A stretch of 39,039 nt of DNA from DAORHV01 sp964434575 (GTDB lineage Bacteria; Patescibacteriota; Gracilibacteria; Peribacterales; Peribacteraceae): NCBI GenBank assembly GCA_964434575.1, contig CAYSWB010000014.1, positions 1 through 39,039 of the forward strand, in the 5' to 3' direction. Under the pieces are notes generated by a model. That model searched no databases, was not told where the DNA came from, and was given only the letters and a program-made list of their open reading frames with translations. A program made the position numbers and the translations under genes. How positions within the stretch are numbered: the stretch's first letter is position 1; every line of letters begins with the position of its first letter. Below, in pieces: positions 26,388-34,552 of this stretch.

Positions 26388-27260
26388 TTGGTCAACAAAC
26401 CCCACCACCTTCCGCTTCTCGCCATTGCAGGCGTGGCTGTGCTCACGGCTGCCGCGACCATGGGCGGAGGTGCGTTTCGCGCATATGTAAGCCCGTTCCA
26501 GGTGTTCGGCGGAACGGCGCCCTCTTCGCAGTCTTCCACGCCCATCCCGTTCGACGGAACCAGCAACACCATCCCGAACCCGTTCGAAGGTGCCGGCGTG
26601 GATGACGCGCCGAACCCGTTCGAGGGCCCGTCTTCCGCGTCCGTGCCGAACCCGTTCGAGGGTTCTTCGTCCTCACAGAGTTCCATCCCGAACCCGTTCG
26701 AGGGCTTTTCGTCCTTCAGCAGCAGCGGTAGCGGAAGCAGCAGTCTCTCGTCGTCTACTCCGCCCCCGAACACCTCGTCGTCCAGCAGCACCTCCGGCAC
26801 CACCGGCGGCAGCAGCGGCGGCACGAGCGGCGGTTCCTCCGGAGGCAATTCCGGCGGCAACTCCGGCGGTGCCGGCGGCGGCGGAGGCACCAGTGGCGGC
26901 AACTCGAACTTCACGCCCCCGAACCAGCAGGGCGGCCCCGATTACATCCGCACGTTCTACAAGCCGGTTGAGCCCGCGCCGTCCGACGTGATCTACGGCG
27001 ACGACAGCGGCTACAAGTCCGACACCGAGCTCATCGACGGCGTCCACAGCGGCGCCGAGCTCAACAAACCCGTCCCCACCAAAGCGCCGTCCACCGGCAC
27101 CACGGCGACCGCCACCAAGCTGGTGAAGCGCGTGCCGAAGACCACTTCCACCGGGCCCGCCGAATGGGCCGCCGGTGTCGCATTGCTCATCGCCGTCGCC
27201 GCCACGCTCGCCCTGAGCGCGCGCCGCGCATCGATGCTTTCTTCGTCCATTATCCCCTAG
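26388..27260 (+). CDS. Exported PNPFEG-repeat protein with C-terminal membrane anchor
   Basis: A 290-residue protein of no family I recognise. The TTG start is chosen because it gives a complete N-terminal hydrophobic signal (about 9-25) and follows the promoter; the first ATG in frame would cut into the signal. Residues about 44-105 hold one PIPFDG and four PNPFEG motifs spaced 11-15 residues apart. A Ser/Gly/Pro-rich spacer (about 105-180) follows, then a more ordered segment. The C-terminus has T-G-P-A-E-W, a hydrophobic helix and R-R-A-S, which resembles C-terminal sorting or anchoring tails. It is four bases before the DUF4215 gene, so the two products probably act together at the cell surface. 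Confidence 0.75.
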   Translation: MVNKPHHLPLLAIAGVAVLTAAATMGGGAFRAYVSPFQVFGGTAPSSQSSTPIPFDGTSNTIPNPFEGAGVDDAPNPFEGPSSASVPNPFEGSSSSQSSIPNPFEGFSSFSSSGSGSSSLSSSTPPPNTSSSSSTSGTTGGSSGGTSGGSSGGNSGGNSGGAGGGGGTSGGNSNFTPPNQQGGPDYIRTFYKPVEPAPSDVIYGDDSGYKSDTELIDGVHSGAELNKPVPTKAPSTGTTATATKLVKRVPKTTSTGPAEWAAGVALLIAVAATLALSARRASMLSSSIIP

Positions 27261-27264
27261 TTTT

Positions 27265-30141
27265 ATGGCTGACGTTCTTCCCGTACAGGCGCACTCGAAG
27301 CTCTTGGGCTTCGTCCGCCGTCCCGTCGTCGCCCTCGCGATCGGCGCTTGCGCCGTCGCATCGGTCTTCGTGTTCCTCACGATGAACGATGGTCCGAAGG
27401 TGAGTTCCAGCAAGGTGCCCATCCCGTTCATTCCCGGTGAAAACCACCAGGGTCCGGGCGGAGGCTCCAACCTCGCCGGTTCGGTGACGTACATCCGGAC
27501 GCTCGCCAGCGGCGTGGAGTTCTACGAAATGGACTTCATCGGGGACAGCAGCCAGCAGGCTCCCGCCGACAAGGTGTACCTCATCAAGGTGCCCTCCGGC
27601 GTCGCGCCCATCGCGTTCGAGCGCGCCATCTTGGACAGCAACGGTGGTTCCACCCGCCCGTACTACGGCTACATCTACACCACCCCGAACGCCACCCAGG
27701 AAATCGCCAACCAGACCGCCAGCGGCTTCAACGTTCGCTTCCCGGGCATCTTCTTCGCGTCGGCCGCAGCCATGGCCGCCCACGGCGGAGACCTGAACGC
27801 GTTCGCTTCGCTGAACGGGATCGTCTTTAAGACCGCGGGCGCGTACGCGGTCAACCACAACAACGTGCTGTTGGACGGTCCGCAGCTCATCGCGTTCGTG
27901 CCTGTGGATCAGAACCTGACCATCGACATCGCCGAAGTGTGCGGCAACACCTGGAAGGGTGACGACGAGGAATGCGACGACGGCGACACCGACAACGGCG
28001 ACGGTTGTTCCTCGGTCTGTTTGGTCGAGGCCGGCTTCACCTGCGACGAGGATTCGCCGAGCGTGTGTACCGCCGACGCCGTATGCGGCGACGGTTTCCG
28101 CGCCCAGGGCGAGGCCTGCGACGACGGCAACACGACGGCTTCCGACGGCTGCAGCGCGACCTGCACCACCGAGGCGGGATACGTGTGCGACACGTCTTCG
28201 CCGAACATCTGTCTGCAGACCTGTGGCAACGGCGATGTCCAGAACGGCGAGGTGTGCGACGACGGCAACATCACGGCCGGCGACGGCTGCAGCGCGACTT
28301 GCCAGGAAGAGAACGGCTTCACCTGCACCGGCGATCCGAGCGTTTGCGACCCCGATGCCGGAGCTCCGGTTTGCGGCAACAGCCTCCGTGAAGGAGACCT
28401 GTGCGGCAACGCGTTCGTCGACAACGACGAAGAGTGCGACTACGCCATCGAGTGCGAGTTCACGGTCGACGGCGAGGACTGCACCTGTCATGACGATTGC
28501 ACCATCTGCGACGGCAACGAAGACTGTTCCTTCACCGCCCCCTCCTATAATGGCGAGACATGCGACGACGGCGACACCACGAACGGAGACGGTTGTTCCA
28601 GCACCTGCGACGTTGAAGACGGCTTCACGTGCGACACCGCCAGCCCGAACGTCTGTTCCGTGATCGTCATCTGCGGAAACGGCACCATCGAAGGGAACGA
28701 AGTGTGCGACGACAACGACGCCGACTCCGGCGACGGCTGCAGCGCGACCTGCCAGGTCGAAGCGGGCTTCACCTGCGACGGCGACGAGCCCACGGTCTGT
28801 ACGCCCGACCCGGAATGCGGCGACGGCTTCAAGACCCAGGGCGAAGACTGCGACGACGGCAACGTCGCCACCGGCGACGGCTGCAACGCCACCTGCGACG
28901 TGGAAGCCGGCTTCGTCTGCGACAACAGCACGCCGAACATCTGTCTGCAGACCTGCGGCGACGGCAACCTGGACGCCGGCGAAGACTGCGACGACGGCAA
29001 CGTGACGGTCGGCGACGGCTGCAACTCCATCTGTGACGTCGAGAGCGGCTGGACGTGCGACCAGAGCGAGCCGAGCGTCTGCGACCCGGATCCGGTCGCC
29101 CCGGTGTGCGGAAACCAGATCCGCGAAGGAGACCTGTGCGGCAACCAGTTCGTCGACAACGACGAAGAGTGCGACTACGCCATCGATTGCGCGGGCGTGG
29201 CCGACGGCCAGCCGTGCGACTGTCATGAAGATTGCACGCTGTGCGACGGCGCCGAAGACTGCACGTTCAACGCTCCCGCGTACAACGGCGAGACGTGCGA
29301 CGACGGAGACACCGACGCCGGCGACGGCTGCAACGCCACGTGCGACGTGGAGGCCGGATACAGCTGCGACACCGCCACGCCGAACGTCTGCTCGCTCACC
29401 CAGGTGTGCGGCGACGGCAACATCGAAGGCAGCGAAGCCTGCGATGACGGCGACACCGATCCCGGTGACGGCTGCGACGCTTCCTGCGCCATTGAGAACG
29501 GGTACTTCTGCAGCGGCGAGCCCAGCGTGTGTGTCGATCCGACCTGCGGCAACGGCGTGCGCGAACTCGGCGAGCAGTGCGATGACGGCGATACCACTGC
29601 CGGAGACGGCTGCAACGCCACCTGCCAGGAGGAGGCCGGCTGGAGCTGCGACATGGGCAGCCCGAACACCTGTTCCCTGGATTGCGAGGATATGGACAGC
29701 GCGAACATCGTTGTCGCCAGCCACGTCGTTCAGTTCGGCAACGGCATCATCAACGATCGCTGCGACGACAACCCGGCCGCCGGATTCCTGATCTACGAGC
29801 AGACCTGCAATGCCACCACCCTCCTCCGCGAGGAAGTCTTGCACTTCTGCCCGGTCGGCACGCACTGCGTGGAAGACGTCAACGGCAAGGCCGCCTGCGT
29901 CACGGCGGGCGCTCCGCCCCCGTCCGGCGGCGAGCTGGACTGCAGCGAAGACGACGGAGGATTCGTCATCCAGACCGCTGGCACCGCCACGAACGGCTCC
30001 ACCAGCGATCCCGACGCCTGCGTCGGTCCCTCCACCATCGATGAAACGTACTGTGCCCGCCAGGACGGCACGGTCCGCAGCATCTCGCTCTCTTGCGGAG
30101 CGGGCCAGGTCTGTCTGAACGGCGCCTGCGTCGCCGAGTAA
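27265..30141 (+). CDS. Membrane-anchored DUF4215 cysteine-rich repeat protein
   Basis: A 958-residue protein. An N-terminal hydrophobic helix (about 20-42) acts as signal or anchor. Residues 45-220 form a domain I do not recognise. From about 222 to 810 there are ten DUF4215 (Myxococcus cysteine-rich, TIGR02232-like) repeats with the core C-G-x-G...C-D-D-G-(D/N)...G-D-G-C-x-x-x-C. Repeats 4 and 8 have a larger insertion with extra cysteines. The acidic D-D-G-D/N and D-G-D-G stretches suggest calcium binding. The C-terminal part (about 810-958) has more cysteine pairs. DUF4215 is found in extracellular and surface proteins, often adhesive; that role is inferred. A terminator follows. Confidence 0.9.
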   Translation: MADVLPVQAHSKLLGFVRRPVVALAIGACAVASVFVFLTMNDGPKVSSSKVPIPFIPGENHQGPGGGSNLAGSVTYIRTLASGVEFYEMDFIGDSSQQAPADKVYLIKVPSGVAPIAFERAILDSNGGSTRPYYGYIYTTPNATQEIANQTASGFNVRFPGIFFASAAAMAAHGGDLNAFASLNGIVFKTAGAYAVNHNNVLLDGPQLIAFVPVDQNLTIDIAEVCGNTWKGDDEECDDGDTDNGDGCSSVCLVEAGFTCDEDSPSVCTADAVCGDGFRAQGEACDDGNTTASDGCSATCTTEAGYVCDTSSPNICLQTCGNGDVQNGEVCDDGNITAGDGCSATCQEENGFTCTGDPSVCDPDAGAPVCGNSLREGDLCGNAFVDNDEECDYAIECEFTVDGEDCTCHDDCTICDGNEDCSFTAPSYNGETCDDGDTTNGDGCSSTCDVEDGFTCDTASPNVCSVIVICGNGTIEGNEVCDDNDADSGDGCSATCQVEAGFTCDGDEPTVCTPDPECGDGFKTQGEDCDDGNVATGDGCNATCDVEAGFVCDNSTPNICLQTCGDGNLDAGEDCDDGNVTVGDGCNSICDVESGWTCDQSEPSVCDPDPVAPVCGNQIREGDLCGNQFVDNDEECDYAIDCAGVADGQPCDCHEDCTLCDGAEDCTFNAPAYNGETCDDGDTDAGDGCNATCDVEAGYSCDTATPNVCSLTQVCGDGNIEGSEACDDGDTDPGDGCDASCAIENGYFCSGEPSVCVDPTCGNGVRELGEQCDDGDTTAGDGCNATCQEEAGWSCDMGSPNTCSLDCEDMDSANIVVASHVVQFGNGIINDRCDDNPAAGFLIYEQTCNATTLLREEVLHFCPVGTHCVEDVNGKAACVTAGAPPPSGGELDCSEDDGGFVIQTAGTATNGSTSDPDACVGPSTIDETYCARQDGTVRSISLSCGAGQVCLNGACVAE

Positions 30142-30169
30142 GGCTTCCATCGCTCTCCACCGAGACCGT

Positions 30170-30199
30170 AACCCCTCACACAGCGTGGGGGGTTTTGGT
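30170..30199 (+). terminator. Terminator of the DUF4215 operon
   Basis: AACCCCTCAC (30170-30179) pairs with GTGGGGGGTT (30185-30194) with one G-U pair, then TTGGTT. It ends on the stop codon of the convergent SLH-esterase gene. Confidence 0.8.
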
Positions 30200-31596
30200 T
30201 ATGGGACCTGCCGGACGGAATCATCTTCGCGGTACAGCCCGTCGAGGAAATCCGCGATGTTCCCGGCGGCGGAGTTCGGCCAGACGTGCGGATAGAACTC
30301 GCCCCGATGGTCGGTGTCGATGGTGTGCGGGCAGAACAGGATGTCGTTCCCGCCCGTGCAGCCGGCGTAGCCTTTGCAGTTCAGCTCCGCGGGCCCGGGC
30401 TGGCTGGGCACACTGTCGTCGCAGACGTTCGTTTCCAGCCGCTGCTTCAGCACCTTCTCGGCGCCGGCGAACGACGCCAGGTTGTCTTTCGGATTGTGGA
30501 TGATCATGGCCGCGGCCGGGCCGTTACACTTCGTGATCACCGAGTCGCCGCCCACCGTAGCCGACGCGCGCACCACGTCGCCGCGCACGCACGCCACGGT
30601 GTTGGCCATCCATGCGCCGAGCGAATGTCCGACCACCGAAATGCGGTCCATGTCGATGCAGTAGTTTTCGGCCAGTTTTTCCACCATGGCGTCGAACAGG
30701 GCGATGTCGGCGACATCCTTCGGCGCGGCGCCCTGGTCGGCCCAGCTGAAACTGGAGCCGTTCTTGACGGCGGCGGGGTAGGCGATGATCGCGCCGCCGA
30801 TCTGGCGGTCCAGCTTCATGTAGCTTTTCACCTGCGCGTTGTCGTTGGTCCGGCCGTGGAACGCGATGACCAGGGGCACGGGGTCGTGCGGCACGTAGCC
30901 GGAGGGAACGGTGAGGAGGAACTCGCGGGTTTGGCCGTCCACGGTCACGGTGGCCGGCGGCGTGGTCTTGGCTTTGCCGCAGCCGTCCGAAAGCCTGGGG
31001 ATGAAGCGCTCTTCGTCGTGGCGCAAAATGCGCCACAGCAGGTCCGCCGCCCGTTCACGCGTGAGCGGCTGCCACGGCAGGTAGTTGTGTTGCGGCAGGA
31101 TATCTTCCGCGGCGATCTTCTCCACGTACGGCTTGTACCACTGCTTCCCCGTGCCGGCCGGCACGTCGTGGCCGTAGGCGTTCAGCACGATCTTGATCGC
31201 CTCGGCGAAGTTCACCGGCTCGTCGGCCTTGAACGTGCCGTCGGGGTACCCGTCCACGATGCCGCGCTGTTTGGCGGTGCAGACGTACGGCGCGTACCAC
31301 TCGTTGGGATTCACGTCGGAGAAGCATCGCCGTTTCGCAGGCTGCACGCCGCTCTTTCCTTTGAACACGATCTTCAGCAACTCGGCGCGGTTGATGGTCT
31401 GGTTCGGCTTGAAGCTGCCGTCCTCGTAGCCGCCGATGATGCCCTTGGCGCGCAGGTAATCCACCGCCTCGCGGTAGCGGAACCAGTGGCCTTCCATATC
31501 CGGGAACGGCACCGGCGTGGCCGCCTGCACCGGCGGAGCGAGGTTCAGCAAAACAGCGGTCAAGATGGCCAGGGCTCCGAAGCGCGTGATGGTCAC
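30199..31596 (-). CDS. Secreted SLH-domain esterase (PHB depolymerase/feruloyl esterase-like)
   Basis: A 465-residue exported protein with GTG start. A signal peptide (about 5-26) is followed by three SLH repeats (about 30-78, 90-140, 148-195), including G-G-Y-E-D-G-S-F-K-P and D-G-Y-P-D-G-T-F. The C-terminal alpha/beta-hydrolase domain starts with R-E-F-L-L-T-V-P-S-G-Y and I-A-F-H-G. The nucleophile is Ser325 in G-H-S-L-G (323-327). The likely acid is Asp371 and the base His437. This arrangement matches the LpqC/PHB-depolymerase/CE1 esterase group. Hydrolysis of polymer or hydroxycinnamate esters at the S-layer is likely; the exact substrate is unknown. Six cysteines in the C-terminal domain may form disulfides. 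It is 34 bases downstream of the EVE-like gene. Confidence 0.88.
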   Translation of the reverse strand: MTITRFGALAILTAVLLNLAPPVQAATPVPFPDMEGHWFRYREAVDYLRAKGIIGGYEDGSFKPNQTINRAELLKIVFKGKSGVQPAKRRCFSDVNPNEWYAPYVCTAKQRGIVDGYPDGTFKADEPVNFAEAIKIVLNAYGHDVPAGTGKQWYKPYVEKIAAEDILPQHNYLPWQPLTRERAADLLWRILRHDEERFIPRLSDGCGKAKTTPPATVTVDGQTREFLLTVPSGYVPHDPVPLVIAFHGRTNDNAQVKSYMKLDRQIGGAIIAYPAAVKNGSSFSWADQGAAPKDVADIALFDAMVEKLAENYCIDMDRISVVGHSLGAWMANTVACVRGDVVRASATVGGDSVITKCNGPAAAMIIHNPKDNLASFAGAEKVLKQRLETNVCDDSVPSQPGPAELNCKGYAGCTGGNDILFCPHTIDTDHRGEFYPHVWPNSAAGNIADFLDGLYREDDSVRQVP

Positions 31597-31602
31597 TGCG
31601 GG

Positions 31603-31611
31603 ACTCTAGCA
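31603..31611 (-). promoter_or_regulatory. Extended -10 promoter of the SLH-esterase gene
   Basis: On the minus strand TGCTAGAGT, followed by six bases and the GTG start at 31596. This predicts a leaderless mRNA with GTG. Confidence 0.5.
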
Positions 31612-31630
31612 GAACCGGCTTGTCCCGGGA

Positions 31631-32185
31631 TTAAGACGCATGCTGCCAGACTTCTTTTTCCGGTTCCGTCACTTCCTGCCTGTCCCAGTTGTCGAAGATC
31701 GCCTCCGGCAGGTCGCGCCGCATGTGCAGGCCCAAAAGCTCGATGAATTCGTTCTTGGCCTGGGACTCCCATGTCCGCTTCATGGCCGCGATGGCTGCCT
31801 GCGCCACGATGGGTTCCGCCGGGCTGATGGCCGCGTTCTCCGCCGGCTGCAGCGCGTCGAATCGCACCGGATGGCGGACGTCCATGCTGCAGGTTTCCAC
31901 GAAGTCGAACTGGATCCGGCGGTCGTAGATCACCGCGTCCTCGACAAGCTCCTTCGGGAAAATCGGGCGCAGCTCGTTTTCGGTCTTGCTCTTCACTTTG
32001 GCCCAGCCGTAGAGCTTGTTATCGCTCATCTTGAAGAGGAGCGTGTCGCCCGGCTGCACGCGTTCCCACGCCAGCGCGGCGGGGGACATGCGTCCGTTGA
32101 ACATGCGGCCCTTGGTGCCCCAACGGGAATGGGTCACCGTGGCAGGCCATTTTTCCAGAAGCCCGTAACACAACCAGTATTTCAT
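31631..32185 (-). CDS. EVE/PUA-like domain protein
   Basis: A 184-residue cytosolic protein. The start M-K-Y-W-L-C-Y (32185) resembles the opening of EVE-domain proteins. The V-Q-P-G-D-T-L-L-F-K-M strand followed by L-Y-G-W-A-K-V is the usual EVE/PUA core. EVE domains bind modified nucleotides in DNA or RNA. The C-terminal 80 residues are helical and not assigned. The TACATT element six bases upstream supports this start over the longer frame to 32290. No restriction or modification genes are nearby, so its biological role is open. Confidence 0.6.
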   Translation of the reverse strand: MKYWLCYGLLEKWPATVTHSRWGTKGRMFNGRMSPAALAWERVQPGDTLLFKMSDNKLYGWAKVKSKTENELRPIFPKELVEDAVIYDRRIQFDFVETCSMDVRHPVRFDALQPAENAAISPAEPIVAQAAIAAMKRTWESQAKNEFIELLGLHMRRDLPEAIFDNWDRQEVTEPEKEVWQHAS

Positions 32186-32191
32186 GATGCG

Positions 32192-32197
32192 AATGTA
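32192..32197 (-). promoter_or_regulatory. -10 element of the EVE-like gene
   Basis: On the minus strand TACATT lies exactly six bases before the ATG at 32185. The -35 is weak. Confidence 0.4.
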
Positions 32198-32318
32198 TGT
32201 CTCGGAAGAGGCGGGGGACACCGGTGTGGATGACGAAGTCGCGACCGTTCCATTACGGGCTTTTGGAAGCCCTTTCCCCGATGACGCCAATCGAACCGGC
32301 TTGGCAGAAGACGCACCT

Positions 32319-32344
32319 TGTAACCTTTTCCCGTCCGATGCGTA
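32319..32344 (+). promoter_or_regulatory. ECF-type promoter of the sigma factor gene
   Basis: TGTAAC (32319-32324), 16 bases, CGTA (32341-32344). This is the format of ECF promoters (for example Bacillus SigW TGAAAC-N16-CGTA). It suggests that the sigma factor transcribes its own operon. An overlapping weak sigma70 reading (TTGTAA-17-CGTAAT) is also possible. Confidence 0.6.
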
Positions 32345-32351
32345 ATACTGT

Positions 32352-32366
32352 GTGTAGGACCTACAC
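32352..32366. promoter_or_regulatory. Inverted repeat at the transcript start of the sigma gene
   Basis: GTGTAGG, one base, CCTACAC: a perfect 7-base inverted repeat that begins about where transcription should start. It could be an operator or a 5' hairpin. Confidence 0.4.
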
Positions 32367-32383
32367 CTTCACCTCACCTTTCC

Positions 32384-32947
32384 ATGGACCAGACCGAACT
32401 GGCGGCCGTGTCCGCCTGTCAGGCGGGCGACCTCACGAAATTCGACGCCATCTACACCGAGAACGTCGACGCCGTGTACCGCTTCCTCTACCGCCGCACG
32501 CTCCACCGCCCGACGGCGGAAGACCTCACCAGCACGGCCTTCATCAAGGCCATGGAATCCATCCGTTCTTTCGATCCATCCAAAGGCAAGCTGCGCGCGT
32601 GGCTTTACCGCATCGCACGCAATTCCCTCATCGACCACTACCGCACGTCCCGCCCCACGGCATCCATCGAGACCGTCTGGGACCTGTCCGGAGATGAGGT
32701 TGCCAGCCTGGCGACGGAGCGCGGCATCGATGCCGGCCTGTTGCACAAGGCGCTTGCCACGCTCAGTCCCGATCAGCGCGAAATCGTGTTGCTCCGTGTC
32801 TGGGAAGGACTCTCCCACAAAGAGATCGCCGATCTCACCGGGAAAACCGAGTCCAACTCCAAAGTCATTTTTTCGCGCGCGGTGGCCGAGCTGCGCACGC
32901 AGCTTCCCTCCCTCGCCATTCTTCTTCTCTTCCCCCATCTGTCATGA
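32384..32947 (+). CDS. ECF-type RNA polymerase sigma factor
   Basis: A 187-residue group IV sigma factor. Region 2 is at about 18-90, with Y-R-F-L-Y-R-R, A-E-D-L-T-S-T-A-F and R-A-W-L-Y-R-I-A-R-N for core binding and -10 melting. Region 4 is at about 118-172, with L-S-P-D-Q-R-E-I-V-L-L-R and the helix-turn-helix G-L-S-H-K-E-I-A-D-L-T-G-K-T for -35 recognition. Regions 1 and 3 are missing, as expected for ECF sigmas. The stop overlaps the anti-sigma start (ATGA), so both are made in a fixed ratio. The 5' leader (about 30 bases) is C/T-rich and lacks a Shine-Dalgarno. Confidence 0.93.
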   Translation: MDQTELAAVSACQAGDLTKFDAIYTENVDAVYRFLYRRTLHRPTAEDLTSTAFIKAMESIRSFDPSKGKLRAWLYRIARNSLIDHYRTSRPTASIETVWDLSGDEVASLATERGIDAGLLHKALATLSPDQREIVLLRVWEGLSHKEIADLTGKTESNSKVIFSRAVAELRTQLPSLAILLLFPHLS

Positions 32948-34497
32948 AGTCCTCCATCAAACAGTTCCTGGCCGATCTCTACGAGATCGATCCCACCCTC
33001 AAGACCCACCAGGCCGAGCTGGTCCCCATGCTCGAGAAACTCCTGGCACAAGACCCGGCCATGGCACCGGACGCCGCCTTCGTGGCGCGTCTCCGCCGCC
33101 AGCTCAATGAGAAGGCCGCCGTGTCCGAGGCGCTCCCCGCCGGTTCGTTCTGGTCCAAGTTTGCCTACGCCTTCGGCGGAGCGGTGACGGCCGCCGTCAT
33201 CATTCCCGTCGCCATCATCGCCACCAACCAGAAGCCGATGAATCCCGGCTCGCCGCTGTTCAGCAACAGCGTCGAGGCCGTCTCCAAGAACGCCTTCGGT
33301 TCGCTGAACAGCATCGGCGGCACCGTGGCGCTGGAAAGCGAGTCCGCCCGCAGCTTCCGCCCGCAGAGCGGCGGCGGAGGCCCTCCCTCCATCGACGCGG
33401 CCACCACGGCCAACATGGCCTACGGCGACGTCGACCCCAAGATGATCGCGCCGTGGCCCATGGTCACCTACCGGTACGTGTACAGCGGTTCCATCGCCGG
33501 CCTCACGCCGTCCGTGGACGTGTACAAGCGCGTCACCAAGCCCATGAACATCCCCATGTCGTCCATCGGGGGTCTGAACTTCGGCGGACTCAACCTGGGC
33601 TCCTTCGCGGGCATGAACGTCGACAGCCTGTCGTTCACCCAGCGCACTCCGTTCGGTTACCAGATCTACGTCAACCTGCGCGATTCCAGCGTGAGCGTCG
33701 ACGCCAACTGGGAGCAGTGGCCGCAGTCGAAGTGCCAGACCGAGTCGTGCTGGCAGGCGGAGCGCGTGAAGATTGGTGACGTCCCGTCCGATGACGTGGT
33801 CATCGGCATCGCCGAGGCGTTCGCCAAGGATCACGGCATCGACCTGTCCGAATTCGGCGAGCCGGTGGTGGACAACAACTGGCGCCGCGATTACGAGCGC
33901 ACCGCCGACAAGGACCTGGCCTGGGTCCCGGACACGCAGCGCGTCGTCTTCCCGCAGCTCATCGACGGAGAGGTCGTCCATGACCAGGGCGGCATGCCGA
34001 CCGGCCTGTCGATTTCCGTCCACGTGAAGCACCGCAAGGTCATGAACGTCTACGGCATCGCCGACCGCAGCTACCAGAAGTCCGAGTACGCCGGCGTGAC
34101 CGATGAGGCCCTGATCCGGAAGTTCATCCAGAACGTGGACAACTACGGTTACGACCCGGCCGTCATGATGCGCGCCGAAGGCGGCACGCAGCCGGACATC
34201 AAGAAGATGACCGTCACCTTGGGTGAGCCGACCATCGGGTACTCCGTGTACTACCGCTACACCACGGGCGTGAACGAGGAACTCCTCATTCCCTCGCTCA
34301 TCTTCCCGGTCGATTCCGTGCAGGGCGAAACCAAGGACAGCTGGTACTACCGCCAGACCGTGGTGGTGCCGCTGGCCCAGGAGATGCTCGACGAGCAGAG
34401 CAACATCGGACGCCCGATGCCCCTCACGGAACCCGCCGTCGAGGACCAGGGTGACGCCGCCGTGTCGGACATGGTGGATGAACCCGCCGTCCGCTAA
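32944..34497 (+). CDS. Membrane-anchored probable anti-sigma factor with large outer domain
   Basis: A 517-residue protein with one membrane helix at about 71-94. The N-terminal 70 residues are cytosolic and helical (with P-D-A-A-F-V-A-R-L-R) and are suited to hold the sigma factor. They lack the H-x-x-x-C-x-x-C zinc motif, so this is not a ZAS-type anti-sigma. The outer 420 residues hold a linker rich in Ser/Gly, then an ordered region with many Tyr and Trp that I cannot assign; a sensor role is inferred. Gene order and a four-base overlap with the sigma gene are the main evidence for anti-sigma function. A strong terminator follows. Confidence 0.72.
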   Translation: MKSSIKQFLADLYEIDPTLKTHQAELVPMLEKLLAQDPAMAPDAAFVARLRRQLNEKAAVSEALPAGSFWSKFAYAFGGAVTAAVIIPVAIIATNQKPMNPGSPLFSNSVEAVSKNAFGSLNSIGGTVALESESARSFRPQSGGGGPPSIDAATTANMAYGDVDPKMIAPWPMVTYRYVYSGSIAGLTPSVDVYKRVTKPMNIPMSSIGGLNFGGLNLGSFAGMNVDSLSFTQRTPFGYQIYVNLRDSSVSVDANWEQWPQSKCQTESCWQAERVKIGDVPSDDVVIGIAEAFAKDHGIDLSEFGEPVVDNNWRRDYERTADKDLAWVPDTQRVVFPQLIDGEVVHDQGGMPTGLSISVHVKHRKVMNVYGIADRSYQKSEYAGVTDEALIRKFIQNVDNYGYDPAVMMRAEGGTQPDIKKMTVTLGEPTIGYSVYYRYTTGVNEELLIPSLIFPVDSVQGETKDSWYYRQTVVVPLAQEMLDEQSNIGRPMPLTEPAVEDQGDAAVSDMVDEPAVR

Positions 34498-34517
34498 ACA
34501 TCCCGCACCAGAACAAG

Positions 34518-34552
34518 CACCGTCCTTCCGCAGCGCGGGAGGGCGGTGTTTT
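34518..34552 (+). terminator. Terminator of the ECF sigma/anti-sigma operon
   Basis: A 14-base stem (34518-34531 with 34535-34548, two G-U pairs) and a three-base loop, then TTTT. The end touches the stop codon of the convergent gene at 34551. Confidence 0.85.

Noticed and set aside
27250..30150. Long open frame on the minus strand opposite the DUF4215 gene
   Set aside because: It mirrors a repetitive, GC-rich gene with regular DUF4215 motifs on the plus strand; its own protein is low-complexity Ala/Val/Gly-rich without a fold signature.
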